The notes below the pieces were generated by a model. The model ran no database searches and was not told the origin of the DNA. It was given only the letters and a program-made list of their open reading frames with translations. A DNA stretch of 34,376 bases from Ignavibacteria bacterium UBA2373 (GTDB taxonomy: Bacteria; Bacteroidota; Ignavibacteria; Kapaibacteriales; UBA961), in assembly GCA_002344005.1 (NCBI GenBank), contig DDTD01000009.1:1-34376 (forward strand), read 5' to 3'. The position numbers were made by a program, and so were the translations under genes. Each line of letters begins with the position of its first letter. Within the stretch, counting starts at the first letter, position 1. Shown here piece after piece: positions 8,692 through 16,279 of this stretch.

Positions 8692-8910
8692 ATGAAATAC
8701 AGAAACCATCAAGTCTATTTCAGAGTCAGTATAATAAAAATGGAGTCGTTTCGTGACATAACATGAGTAATTACGACAGAGACAATGTAGCACATAGTAC
8801 ATTGATACACTCCAAAAAGATTGATATAATAAGAAATGCTAAAAATGGTAATAATGTTGGCTAATTTTAACAAAAATAATTGCTTTCAATGATATATATA
8901 CGAGGGAAAT

Positions 8911-9171
8911 ATGCCTGAAATCAGTAGATTTTTTGGAATAATTATAAGAATGTATTTTGGTGATCATAATCCTCCTCACTTTCATGCAATCTATCAAGAA
9001 CAGACGGCTGAATATGACATACATACATTAGCTGTATTAAGAGGGAGTTTGCCTGCGCGAGCACATGCGATGGTTTTAGAGTGGGCATCACTACATAGAA
9101 AAGAGTTATTAGACAATTGGGAATTAGCCGTTGAGAAAAAAGAAATAAACAAAATTGAACCATTACAATAA
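8911..9171 (+). CDS. DUF4160 family protein
   Basis: 86 residues. The N-terminal signature is clear: PEISRFFGIIIRMYFGDHNP, with PHFHA following, the conserved H-PPH-H pattern of DUF4160. It continues with the family's middle segment (LRGSLPARAHAMVLEWASLH) and the ...ELLDNWE end. A GAGGGAAAT site precedes the ATG. DUF4160 genes are commonly followed by a DUF2442 gene, as here (7-nt gap), and the pair is often discussed as a toxin-antitoxin-like module. Biochemical activity is not established to my knowledge. Cytosolic; no signal peptide. Confidence 0.85.
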   Translation: MPEISRFFGIIIRMYFGDHNPPHFHAIYQEQTAEYDIHTLAVLRGSLPARAHAMVLEWASLHRKELLDNWELAVEKKEINKIEPLQ

Positions 9172-9178
9172 AATTACT

Positions 9179-9427
9179 ATGAATAAGATTATTGCAATTT
9201 CTGTCATCGAGGATTATGTCTTATGTGTACAGTTTAATGATGGAGAAACTAAACATATAGATTTTAAGCCCTTAATTGGAAAAGGTATTAGTGCTCCACT
9301 GTTGGATGAACATTATTTTCACTTAGTTAGTATTGACAATGGTGGCGGCATTGAATGGCCTAATGGAATGGATTTTTGTCCCAATTTTTTGAAAGAATAT
9401 GACGGAACTAAGAACGTCTCGATGTGA
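9179..9427 (+). CDS. DUF2442 family protein
   Basis: 82 residues from the ATG at 9179. The frame extends upstream to a TTG inside the DUF4160 gene, but the ATG start fits the family length. The sequence shows the DUF2442 pattern: an N-terminal beta-hairpin (VLCVQFNDGETKHIDFKPLI), a central FHLVSIDNGGGIEWPNGMDF with the conserved W.NG.D..P segment, and a short acidic end. In other genomes DUF2442 proteins may serve as the antitoxin-like partner of DUF4160. It is probably co-transcribed with the upstream gene. No terminator is evident before alkB's convergent 3' end. Confidence 0.85.
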   Translation: MNKIIAISVIEDYVLCVQFNDGETKHIDFKPLIGKGISAPLLDEHYFHLVSIDNGGGIEWPNGMDFCPNFLKEYDGTKNVSM

Positions 9428-9554
9428 AGGACAAATTACCACATTGGTTTAACCATAGCACTTTTTGAGAAAAAATAGTTATGAGTTCCTGATAGCATGG
9501 TAATACGAAACGGATAACTGCCCGATAATAACACTTACATCGTCATACTTTTTT

Positions 9555-10148
9555 TTATAATTGCAATGTTCGGAATGTCAAATTGATACGTGGTTTTTTT
9601 ACTGATATTTGTTTAGGAATACAATGCTTGCTGATATGTTGCAAAGAATATTTCATCCATAAAAAAGAACCATGTTGAAGCACTATTGTACGCTGAATTT
9701 TCGGATTTTCATTAAGCCGAAGAATAAAACGACGCTCTGCACCAAAGCTTAGAGAAACAATCGTCGGGTTTTTTCCCAAAACGGCTTCATTATCAGCATG
9801 CCAGCCCATTGAATCGTGACCATCCCGATAATAATTTAATAAAACCGTGGTAAAGGATTGACCCACAACCGCTTCAATTTTTTCCTTTATGTCTGTTAAT
9901 TCTTTTGTCCACATTGTAGGTGTCATCGTTAAACCGCTATAACGATAAGAAAGATGCGGGTCACCATATAATGCAGTTAATCGGGGTTGCATAATTTTTT
10001 TTCCGAACAGCGTAATTGCTTCATGCCGCCATTCTATGGTACGGGAAAGAATATCGAAATAATCATCCGCCATTTCCGGTAAAAAAAATTGCTCTCTATA
10101 GTCCACATAATCCGTAGAGTAGAGCGGAGAATCATTGCTTGGTGTCAT
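9555..10148 (-). CDS. alkB: AlkB-type 2-oxoglutarate/Fe(II) DNA dealkylase
   Basis: 197 residues, the length of ALKBH2/3-like bacterial AlkB proteins. It should oxidatively remove methyl or etheno groups from bases in DNA (for example 1-methyladenine and 3-methylcytosine). Visible features: MQPRLTALYGD (53-63) with the YRYSG segment, NYYRDGHDSMGWHADNE with Fe ligands His117 and Asp119, LSFGAERRFILR, the distal ligand His175 in KHCIPK, and the 2-oxoglutarate arginines in PRINLTFR (Arg187, Arg193). The strand before His175 (FLWMKYSLQHIS) departs from the usual LVMxGxTQxxW. The final codons form the right copy of the 29-bp direct repeat. It is divergent from ycaQ, giving two DNA alkylation repair genes back to back. 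Confidence 0.92.
   Translation of the reverse strand: MTPSNDSPLYSTDYVDYREQFFLPEMADDYFDILSRTIEWRHEAITLFGKKIMQPRLTALYGDPHLSYRYSGLTMTPTMWTKELTDIKEKIEAVVGQSFTTVLLNYYRDGHDSMGWHADNEAVLGKNPTIVSLSFGAERRFILRLNENPKIQRTIVLQHGSFLWMKYSLQHISKHCIPKQISVKKPRINLTFRTLQL
9561..9589. repeat. 29-bp direct repeat, right copy, in the alkB 3' end
   Basis: Identical to 8439-8467. The copies bracket 1,093 bp that hold the DUF4160/DUF2442 pair and the 38-bp repeats. Confidence 0.85.
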
Positions 10149-10174
10149 AGTGAAAGTACTTCATATTTTTTTGC

Positions 10175-10182
10175 TATTTTTG
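10175..10182 (+). promoter_or_regulatory. Candidate -7 element TATTTTTG
   Basis: Matches TAnnTTTG, 32 nt before the ycaQ ATG, inside the 66-bp gap shared with the divergent alkB gene. Confidence 0.45.
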
Positions 10183-10214
10183 ACGCATTCTCTTCTTCTC
10201 TATTGTGATAATTC

Positions 10215-11366
10215 ATGAAACATACAGAACATATTTCTCTGAAAGAAGCTCGACGTATCATACTGTATCGTCAAGGTTTACTATCACCATTATCTGATAT
10301 TTTTTCTGTGAAAGATTATTGTGAACGGCTTGGCTATGTGCAAATAGATACCATTTCTGTCGTCGAGCGTGCCCATCATCATGTGCTGTACAATCGTATG
10401 GGAAAATATATTACCGCGATGCTTGATATTGCACTCGAAAAAGAGAAAAGTATCTTTGAATATTGGAGTCATGCCGCGTCATATTTACCGATGCGTGATT
10501 ATCGCTACTCTTTGGTACGAAAAAAAAATATACGTGAAGGAAGCACAGCATGGTTTTCCGAAGACCTTGATGTGCAATCGTCTCTTTTGACATATATTCG
10601 AGAGAATGGTGCGGTGCAATCAAACGATTTTGACCATGATCACTCTTCTCAAAAAAAAGGTGGTTGGTGGAGTTGGAAGCCCACAAAAAAAGCATTGGAA
10701 CATTTATTTATGAAAGGCGATTTGATGATTGCTCGACGTGAAGGTTTTCGCAAAATTTATGATATTCCGGAGCGTGTTCTACCGAGCGACATAGATACAA
10801 CATTCCCGACACCGCAGGAATATCTTGATTATTGTATTTATAGCACGATTAATGCACAAGGTCTTGCTTCTATTGATGACATGACACATTTACGATCGGC
10901 ATCTCATAAAAAAAACATACAAAAAAGACTTGATGAATTATTGCGGAACACTTCACTCATACCTGTCGAAATTGAATCTCTTAATCAGCTCTATTATTCG
11001 ACGGCGGATATTCTTGCGGAACATATTCCCAAAAACAAAAAACGCGTCCATATTCTCTCTCCCTTTGATAATCTCATTATCAGAAGAAAAAAAGTAAAAG
11101 AAATTTTTAACTTTGATTATACCATTGAGTGTTATGTGCCCGAGCATAAAAGAGTGTATGGGTATTTTTCTTTGCCTATTCTTTATGGTACAGAATTTAT
11201 CGGAAGAATAGATTGTAAAGCAGAAAGAAAAAATCAAATTTTTATTATCAAAGGTTTATTTCCCGAAGGTCAACGTGACAAAGAAGAACTCTATCGTATC
11301 ATAGAACCCACATTGTATAATTTTGCTTTGTGGAATGGTTGTCAGGAAATTCAATGGCAGAAGTAA
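10215..11366 (+). CDS. ycaQ: YcaQ/AlkX-type winged-helix DNA glycosylase (HTH_42)
   Basis: 383 residues, typical for the HTH_42 family. Members (E. coli YcaQ/AlkX, Streptomyces AlkZ) unhook interstrand crosslinks and excise bulky N-alkylated bases using a Q-phi-D or Q-phi-Q catalytic motif. Here QID is present at 43-45, in YVQIDTISVVERAHHHVLYNR, so it is of the YcaQ (Q-phi-D) type. Further family segments: FEYWSHAASYLPMRDYRYS, GWWSWKPTKKALEHLF, LSPFDNLIIRR (about 275-285), and the ending in which LGGY is replaced by YFSLPILYGTEFIGRIDCKA. It is divergent from alkB. It ends 3 nt from the convergent methyltransferase gene, and the stop region (11358-11377) forms an imperfect hairpin without a T-run. 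Confidence 0.9.
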   Translation: MKHTEHISLKEARRIILYRQGLLSPLSDIFSVKDYCERLGYVQIDTISVVERAHHHVLYNRMGKYITAMLDIALEKEKSIFEYWSHAASYLPMRDYRYSLVRKKNIREGSTAWFSEDLDVQSSLLTYIRENGAVQSNDFDHDHSSQKKGGWWSWKPTKKALEHLFMKGDLMIARREGFRKIYDIPERVLPSDIDTTFPTPQEYLDYCIYSTINAQGLASIDDMTHLRSASHKKNIQKRLDELLRNTSLIPVEIESLNQLYYSTADILAEHIPKNKKRVHILSPFDNLIIRRKKVKEIFNFDYTIECYVPEHKRVYGYFSLPILYGTEFIGRIDCKAERKNQIFIIKGLFPEGQRDKEELYRIIEPTLYNFALWNGCQEIQWQK

Positions 11367-11369
11367 TCA

Positions 11370-12554
11370 TTACTCTGTTCTTTGAGCAAAGAAAACAATA
11401 TAGGTATCAGCGTAGCGCGTGGTGATAATAACGCCTTTTTCTTTGCCTTTTGTCCAAGTAAATTTTTTTCTGAGAATATCGGGTTCGGTAAAAAAACCAC
11501 GTTTTTTTATTTCGGTGAGATGCGACCATTGATATTCACGTATTTTTTTTTGCATTGTTTTTTCATGATATATCATCATATCAAGAATTGTAAACCGTTC
11601 ATACCACGGTGATGGCATTATCTCATGCTCACTAATCCCATATCCAATGCGATTATCGAAAACACTTATGCCATGTTCATAAAAAAATGTTCCCAAAGCA
11701 CCGCTTCGTATTAAGGCGGGATGCGGTTCAACAAGAATATGCGCTTTTTCCGGTGCCAAGAGTGTTGCTTGTTGTGTCGAATTCGGATGCCATTGCAAAG
11801 CGAAATCCGGTCTGGAAACAAGAGAATTATATTCCATAGAAGGGTCATTCCACAGAACAATTTCACGACATTCTTGTTTATAGCCGATAATTTCTTTTTT
11901 CCAAGGATATTCAAGAATTTCATCAAAAGCAGGCGACACTTTTATACCGCATATTTTTTTGTATGGCGCATTCTGCACTAACGATAATGGCGGCAAATAT
12001 TCATCAGGTGAAGTAAAACGTTGTATCGAATTTCTTCGTGCCGGATCAGCCCATAGCCCATCGGGAATTATTGGAGGATTATGCAAAAACTCTTCGGCTT
12101 TGTGATGCATAACCGTGATAGAGTGTAAGCCATTACGCACGAAATTTCTTTGGGCAATGGCAGCCGTCAGTTCATCGGCTTCATACGTCACAACAGATTC
12201 GGCAAAGTCGGCTATATAGGATGTATCCATGCCGCTGCCCGTACATAATTCGACGACGGAATGGCAATTCTTGAAATACGAAGCATGATGACGCGCAATC
12301 TCCGGCGCACTGCTTTGTTCATAGGTTTCTCGCGTAAACCACCAATTTCCTCGTGATTTATTGTTTTTTTCCGCCTTGAGTGTAGCTTCTGCAATGCCAC
12401 ATAATGTGGAAATTCTTTCGGGTGAAATATCGCTACATTCTTTACGCAAAGCCATAAGTCCCGATGGTGTCATCACACGATGTTTCTCAAGGTGAATGCG
12501 TATTTTTGCCATTATTTCTTCGGCTTGATCACTCAGCCAAAATAACTCTGCCAT
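11370..12554 (-). CDS. Class I SAM methyltransferase, THUMP-like family
   Basis: About 394 residues from the ATG at 12554; an upstream ATG at 12578 would add 8 residues. I prefer 12554 because the TATTTTTG element at 12592-12599 lies 37 nt before it, in line with other genes here, and would leave almost no leader for 12578. SAM-binding motif I VVELCTGSGMD (about 100-110), an acidic strand-2 end (VTYEADE), and the motif IV-like ADPARR are visible. This matches the bacterial THUMP-like RNA or DNA methyltransferase-fold family, whose substrate is not established. The C-terminus (TKGKEKGVIITTR) resembles the family's THUMP-like end. It sits within a block of alkylation-repair genes, so a role in nucleic acid modification is plausible but inferred. 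Confidence 0.8.
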   Translation of the reverse strand: MAELFWLSDQAEEIMAKIRIHLEKHRVMTPSGLMALRKECSDISPERISTLCGIAEATLKAEKNNKSRGNWWFTRETYEQSSAPEIARHHASYFKNCHSVVELCTGSGMDTSYIADFAESVVTYEADELTAAIAQRNFVRNGLHSITVMHHKAEEFLHNPPIIPDGLWADPARRNSIQRFTSPDEYLPPLSLVQNAPYKKICGIKVSPAFDEILEYPWKKEIIGYKQECREIVLWNDPSMEYNSLVSRPDFALQWHPNSTQQATLLAPEKAHILVEPHPALIRSGALGTFFYEHGISVFDNRIGYGISEHEIMPSPWYERFTILDMMIYHEKTMQKKIREYQWSHLTEIKKRGFFTEPDILRKKFTWTKGKEKGVIITTRYADTYIVFFAQRTE

Positions 12555-12591
12555 GATGATGGGTCTTTGATGATACATGAAAGACTTTTAT

Positions 12592-12599
12592 CAAAAATA
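12592..12599 (-). promoter_or_regulatory. Candidate -7 element TATTTTTG
   Basis: Matches TAnnTTTG on the minus strand, 37 nt before the ATG at 12554 and only 13 nt before the ATG at 12578; it helps choose the methyltransferase start. Confidence 0.45.
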
Positions 12600-12607
12600 C
12601 AGAGAAA

Positions 12608-13324
12608 ATGAGTGATAAGAACTATCATTATACCCAAAACCTCATTGTGTGGCTTATGCACTATAATGAACTCTATGATGTATATATTACCCGTAAAAGG
12701 GTGAAAAATATTACATTGCGCATAAAAAATGACGGAACGGCACTTTGCACTGCACCCATGCGATTATCATGGCAGGATATTGATGTATTTATTCAATCGC
12801 ATACAACATGGTTAGAAAAACAAAGAAAAAAACTTGCAAAGCTCTCGGCTTTACGTGTATCGATTGCAGAAAATGAACTTCTGTTTCGCGGAAAAAAATA
12901 TCAGTATATTCAAGTAAAAGAGTTGGCTTCTCTCGTACTATTCGACCATGAACGCTTATGTATTCGTGCAGCGGCAGACATGAATATTCCCGAAGAAAAA
13001 GAAGCATGGTATATTGAACAAGCATTGCGCATCATTCCCCCCAAAGTAGCATTTTTTGCCGAGAAATTCGGATTTATATACAAAAATGTTACGATACGTA
13101 ATCAAAAAACAAAATGGGGAAGTTGCTCTGCCAAAAAAAATCTCAATTTTAATTATAAATTAGTGCAAACACCAGATTATGTTCTTGATTATCTTATTCT
13201 TCATGAACTTGCCCATACGGAACATTTACATCATGGACCCACATTTTGGGCACGTGTTGAGCAATGCTGTCCCGATTATAAAAAAGCGGAACATTATTTA
13301 CGTCATGAAGGCAGAGTATTGTGA
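12608..13324 (+). CDS. YgjP-type (DUF45) zinc metalloprotease
   Basis: 238 residues from the ATG at 12608. An ATG at 12656 (residue 17, MHYNELYDVYITRKRVKNI) gives a family-like N-terminus and is a real alternative, because only 29-53 nt separate this gene from the divergent methyltransferase. Motifs: TKWGSCS (168-174) and HELAH (199-203), with a third ligand His209 in HHGPTFW, the SprT/WSS1-like gluzincin arrangement of the YgjP family. E. coli YgjP is a metal-dependent hydrolase; by analogy with Wss1/SprT it could act on DNA-protein crosslinks, which would fit the repair neighbours, but that is inference. It ends 4 nt from the convergent ogt. Confidence 0.88.
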   Translation: MSDKNYHYTQNLIVWLMHYNELYDVYITRKRVKNITLRIKNDGTALCTAPMRLSWQDIDVFIQSHTTWLEKQRKKLAKLSALRVSIAENELLFRGKKYQYIQVKELASLVLFDHERLCIRAAADMNIPEEKEAWYIEQALRIIPPKVAFFAEKFGFIYKNVTIRNQKTKWGSCSAKKNLNFNYKLVQTPDYVLDYLILHELAHTEHLHHGPTFWARVEQCCPDYKKAEHYLRHEGRVL

Positions 13325-13328
13325 AGAA

Positions 13329-13808
13329 TTATATGTAAAACAAGGATTGTTGTGCTAAAGCATTTTCATGGTGTAATAGCCATTCTTTACGATGCAAGCC
13401 CCATGCATAGCCCGTCAAAGAACCGTCACTGCCAATAATACGATGGCAAGGAATAAAAAGTGCAAGAGGATTACAAGCATTCGCATGGGCAATGGCACGG
13501 ATGGCTGCCGGATTATTCATTATTTCTGACAAATGACGATAGGACATCGTTGCACCAAAGGGGATTCTATGAAGATATTTCCATACACTTTGTTGAAATT
13601 CCGTTCCCTGGGGATTAAGAGGAAGATATTCACTAAATGGTTTGCCGGAAAAATATTGCTGTAATAAAACACCTCCATACTCTGTCAGCGATGATGGGCA
13701 AGAATGGACAGGGGAATTTCCATCGTCCCAATAGCATTGAACAAGGGCGTTGTCATCCGCACAAAGAATTATTGATCCTAAGGGTGTATCAATACAAGAA
13801 GAATACAT
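13329..13808 (-). CDS. ogt: Methylated-DNA--protein-cysteine methyltransferase
   Basis: 159 residues, the length of stand-alone Ogt/MGMT without the Ada sensor domain. It transfers the methyl group from O6-methylguanine (and O4-methylthymine) to its own cysteine in a single-use reaction. The acceptor is Cys121 in IPCHRIIG; the helix-turn-helix and Arg finger region AAIRAIAHANACNP (101-114) and the GYAWGLHRKEWLL end are intact. It starts 5 nt downstream of ribD on the same strand, so the two are translated together. With AlkB and YcaQ close by, this block covers three different repair chemistries for alkylated bases. Confidence 0.95.
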   Translation of the reverse strand: MYSSCIDTPLGSIILCADDNALVQCYWDDGNSPVHSCPSSLTEYGGVLLQQYFSGKPFSEYLPLNPQGTEFQQSVWKYLHRIPFGATMSYRHLSEIMNNPAAIRAIAHANACNPLALFIPCHRIIGSDGSLTGYAWGLHRKEWLLHHENALAQQSLFYI

Positions 13809-13813
13809 GAAAA

Positions 13814-14920
13814 TTAGATATTTTCCTGATTTTTGACGACAATCACATGTGTATCATTACCGCTTTTAGCAACGGCTTTTGTCGTAAATTTTTGAGCATT
13901 TTGTAAATCGGAAACGCTTAAATTAGAAAATGGATGAATGCCGCCGCCTATAATTAACGGAGCAATAAAAAAATGCACTTCTTGTAAAAGTCCTGCATGG
14001 GCAAATGACGATAATAAAATGCCACCACCTTCGACCATTACTGATGAAATGCCGAAATTCGTGCTTAATGCTTTTAATGCTGCGACCATATCGGGTCTGT
14101 GTTCGCTATTTTCGGCAACTCCCACCACATGGACACCTGCTTGCCGTAAATTATCAGCTTTTTTATTTTTTGCATAATTATTTGTGCAAATAACAATTGT
14201 TTTATGGCGCAATCTGTCGGAGAAAAGTTTTATGTGAAATGGCAAAGAGAGTTTTGAATCAAGCACTACTCGCCAGGGATGAATACCTCTGACATCACGT
14301 ACCGTTAACTCAGGGTCATCTTTGTGTGCAGTATTTTTTCCTACAAGAACGGCATCGAGTTCTGCGCGCAGCATGTGAACACGGCGACGGCTTTCTTCTC
14401 CGCTTATCCATCGGGAAGTACCGTTTTTTGTGGCTATACATCCATCGAGCGATTGCGCTATTTTACCGACAACATAGGGCATCCCTGTTGTAATATGATA
14501 CATAAACATCCGATTAACCCAACGACATTCTTCCTCCAAAATCCCTGCGGTGACTTCAATACCCGCTGCATGCAAGGCTTCTATTCCTTTGCCTGCGACT
14601 AATGGATTAGGATCAACCATACCAATGACCACGCGCTTTACCTTTTTTTCGATAAGCAAATCAGTACAAGGAGGTGTTTTTCCAAAATGACTGCATGGTT
14701 CTAAATTGATGAAAACTGTCGCTCCTGCCACATCAGTTGTTGCATTATGTATCGCCTGTACTTCAGCATGACCTTCACCATATCGTTCATGCCAACCTTC
14801 CCCGATAATGGTATCATTTTTAACGATGACGCAACCCACACGCGGATTAGGCGAGACTCTGCCACTTCCTTTTAAAGCCAAGATCAGCGCTTTTTGCATA
14901 TAATATGTATCAGATTTCAT
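13814..14920 (-). CDS. ribD: Bifunctional riboflavin biosynthesis deaminase/reductase RibD
   Basis: 368 residues, a full-length RibD. The N-terminal deaminase domain (1-145) holds the zinc site: GHAEVQAI (His, Glu) and the two cysteines of EPCSHFGKTPPC. The C-terminal reductase domain (about 148-365) begins KIAQSLDGCIATKNGTSRWI and includes VLVGKNTAHKDDPELTVR and MVEGGG. The enzyme deaminates diaminohydroxy-phosphoribosylamino-pyrimidine and reduces the ribose side chain to ribityl. It is separate from the other rib genes here and is coupled to ogt instead. A TATCTTTG promoter element is 34 nt upstream. Confidence 0.95.
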   Translation of the reverse strand: MKSDTYYMQKALILALKGSGRVSPNPRVGCVIVKNDTIIGEGWHERYGEGHAEVQAIHNATTDVAGATVFINLEPCSHFGKTPPCTDLLIEKKVKRVVIGMVDPNPLVAGKGIEALHAAGIEVTAGILEEECRWVNRMFMYHITTGMPYVVGKIAQSLDGCIATKNGTSRWISGEESRRRVHMLRAELDAVLVGKNTAHKDDPELTVRDVRGIHPWRVVLDSKLSLPFHIKLFSDRLRHKTIVICTNNYAKNKKADNLRQAGVHVVGVAENSEHRPDMVAALKALSTNFGISSVMVEGGGILLSSFAHAGLLQEVHFFIAPLIIGGGIHPFSNLSVSDLQNAQKFTTKAVAKSGNDTHVIVVKNQENI

Positions 14921-14954
14921 ATCTACCCATACATTGATTCGGAATAAGGAAAAA

Positions 14955-14962
14955 CAAAGATA
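14955..14962 (-). promoter_or_regulatory. Candidate -7 element TATCTTTG
   Basis: Matches TAnnTTTG on the minus strand, 34 nt before the ribD ATG at 14920, implying a ribD-ogt transcript separate from fcl. Confidence 0.45.
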
Positions 14963-14964
14963 CT

Positions 14965-14985
14965 GAAAAAGTCCTCACCTTTTTC
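14965..14985 (-). terminator. Weak terminator after fcl
   Basis: A GAAAAAG / CTTTTTC inverted repeat (14965-14971 and 14979-14985, 7-nt loop) just after the fcl stop on the minus strand. The stem is mostly A-T, so it is weak, and it overlaps the upstream side of the ribD promoter. Confidence 0.3.
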
Positions 14986-15002
14986 TCAATACATCATGCG
15001 AC

Positions 15003-16073
15003 TCAATCATTTTGCGTTGATATTCTGTATTGATGCACAATATCCGCTATGCCTTTTTGCAATGAAATCCTAGGCTCCCAACCCAGTTGTCGAGCATGGC
15101 TGATGTCGAGCAATTTACGCGGTGTGCCGTCCGGCTTAGACATATCAAAGACAAACTCACCCTGCCAATCCACGGCTTCTCGTATCATCTCGGCAAGCTC
15201 ATGAATGGTATGATCATTACCCGACCCACAATTAATAAACTCGCCTGTTTCCGCTGCGGAATATTTGTCCATAAAATAGACCGCTGCTTGCGCCATATCG
15301 TCTGCATGTAATAATTCTCTGCGGGGTGTACCACTGCCCCATATTGTGACTTGATTGTCTCGTATTCCGACTTCTGCAAGAGCATGCCGTATGCCATGAT
15401 CCGACAATGTATCGGGATTGGGATGTATGCCAAAACCGAACGGATAAAGCATAATATCACGGCGCAATGTTTCCATGTCATTTTGTTGCAAATACTTTGC
15501 AAGTATAATTTTACGGATAAGTGCGGGAACAACATGAGATGTTTCCAAATTAAAATTATCATTATGCCCATATAAATTTGACGGCATTAATGACATAAAA
15601 TTCGCACCGTATTGTTGATAATAGTTTGAACATAATTTAATAGCAGCAATTTTAGCAATCGCATACGGTTCATTGGTTGGCTCTAATTCTCCCGTCAGCA
15701 AATACTCTTCTCGTAACGGCTGCGGAGCATACTTCGGATAAATACATGAAGAACCAAGATTTAACAATTTTTTCACACCATACTTCCATGCAGCATGTAT
15801 CACATTGGAAGCAATCATAATATTGTCATAAATAAAATCGGCACGATATGTTGAATTTGCTACAATACCGCCAACTTTAGCAGCACACAAAAAAACATAT
15901 TCAGGGCGCTCTTTTTCAAAAAAATCATTCGTCGCTTGCTGATTGCGTAAATCAAGTTCTTTACTTGTACGGGTAAGAAGATTCTCATAGCCGGATTGTT
16001 GTAATTGACCATAAATGGCAGAACCGACTAAACCTCTGTGACCGGCTATATAAATTGTAGATTTCTTGTCCAT
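15003..16073 (-). CDS. fcl: GDP-L-fucose synthase
   Basis: 356 residues, a short-chain dehydrogenase family epimerase/reductase that makes GDP-L-fucose from GDP-4-keto-6-deoxy-mannose with NADPH. The Rossmann motif is GHRGLVGSA (11-19). Catalytic residues are all present: Ser and Cys in LGSSCIYPK, the YxxxK in NEPYAIAKIA, and the His in ETSHVVPALI. The protein is somewhat longer than E. coli Fcl (321 aa) because of an insertion around LQQNDMETLRRDIMLYPFGFGIHPN. GDP-mannose dehydratase (gmd), its usual neighbour, is not in the window. The product would feed surface polysaccharide or glycan synthesis. Confidence 0.95.
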   Translation of the reverse strand: MDKKSTIYIAGHRGLVGSAIYGQLQQSGYENLLTRTSKELDLRNQQATNDFFEKERPEYVFLCAAKVGGIVANSTYRADFIYDNIMIASNVIHAAWKYGVKKLLNLGSSCIYPKYAPQPLREEYLLTGELEPTNEPYAIAKIAAIKLCSNYYQQYGANFMSLMPSNLYGHNDNFNLETSHVVPALIRKIILAKYLQQNDMETLRRDIMLYPFGFGIHPNPDTLSDHGIRHALAEVGIRDNQVTIWGSGTPRRELLHADDMAQAAVYFMDKYSAAETGEFINCGSGNDHTIHELAEMIREAVDWQGEFVFDMSKPDGTPRKLLDISHARQLGWEPRISLQKGIADIVHQYRISTQND

Positions 16074-16234
16074 GAATTGCTATCAGAAAAAAAATGTAGT
16101 GTGTCGTCATGTATTCACGCTTTGCATGAAATTGTCGCCAATATACTATATTTTCTTCGTTTATGAAGAGTGTAAGTAACAAATATACAGAACTCATGTA
16201 ATGAGGTCATAAACGTTCTTAACCATATAATCCG

Positions 16235-16242
16235 TAGTTTTG
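16235..16242 (+). promoter_or_regulatory. Candidate -7 element TAGTTTTG
   Basis: Matches TAnnTTTG, 37 nt before the ATG of the small ubiquitin-fold candidate. Confidence 0.45.
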
Positions 16243-16279
16243 CATTCGTAATCGTTTTCAAACAATAAGGATATACTTC

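Larger units (their letters stand above)
8326..8910. other. Gene-free region with repeats, 585 bp
   Basis: No open frame with coding character was found. The region contains the left copy of a 29-bp repeat shared with the 3' end of alkB (8439-8467), two copies of an approximately 38-bp repeat (8477-8514 and 8654-8691), and a compact hairpin (8541-8559). It is AT-rich and looks like accessory or decayed DNA. The 3' portion must hold the promoter of the DUF4160 gene: a TAATTTTA at about 8861 is one base from TAnnTTTG. Confidence 0.5.

Noticed and set aside
12662..12667. TATAAT sequence as a sigma70 -10 box
   Set aside because: It lies inside the YgjP-type coding region, downstream of both possible starts, without a -35, and other promoters here use TAnnTTTG.
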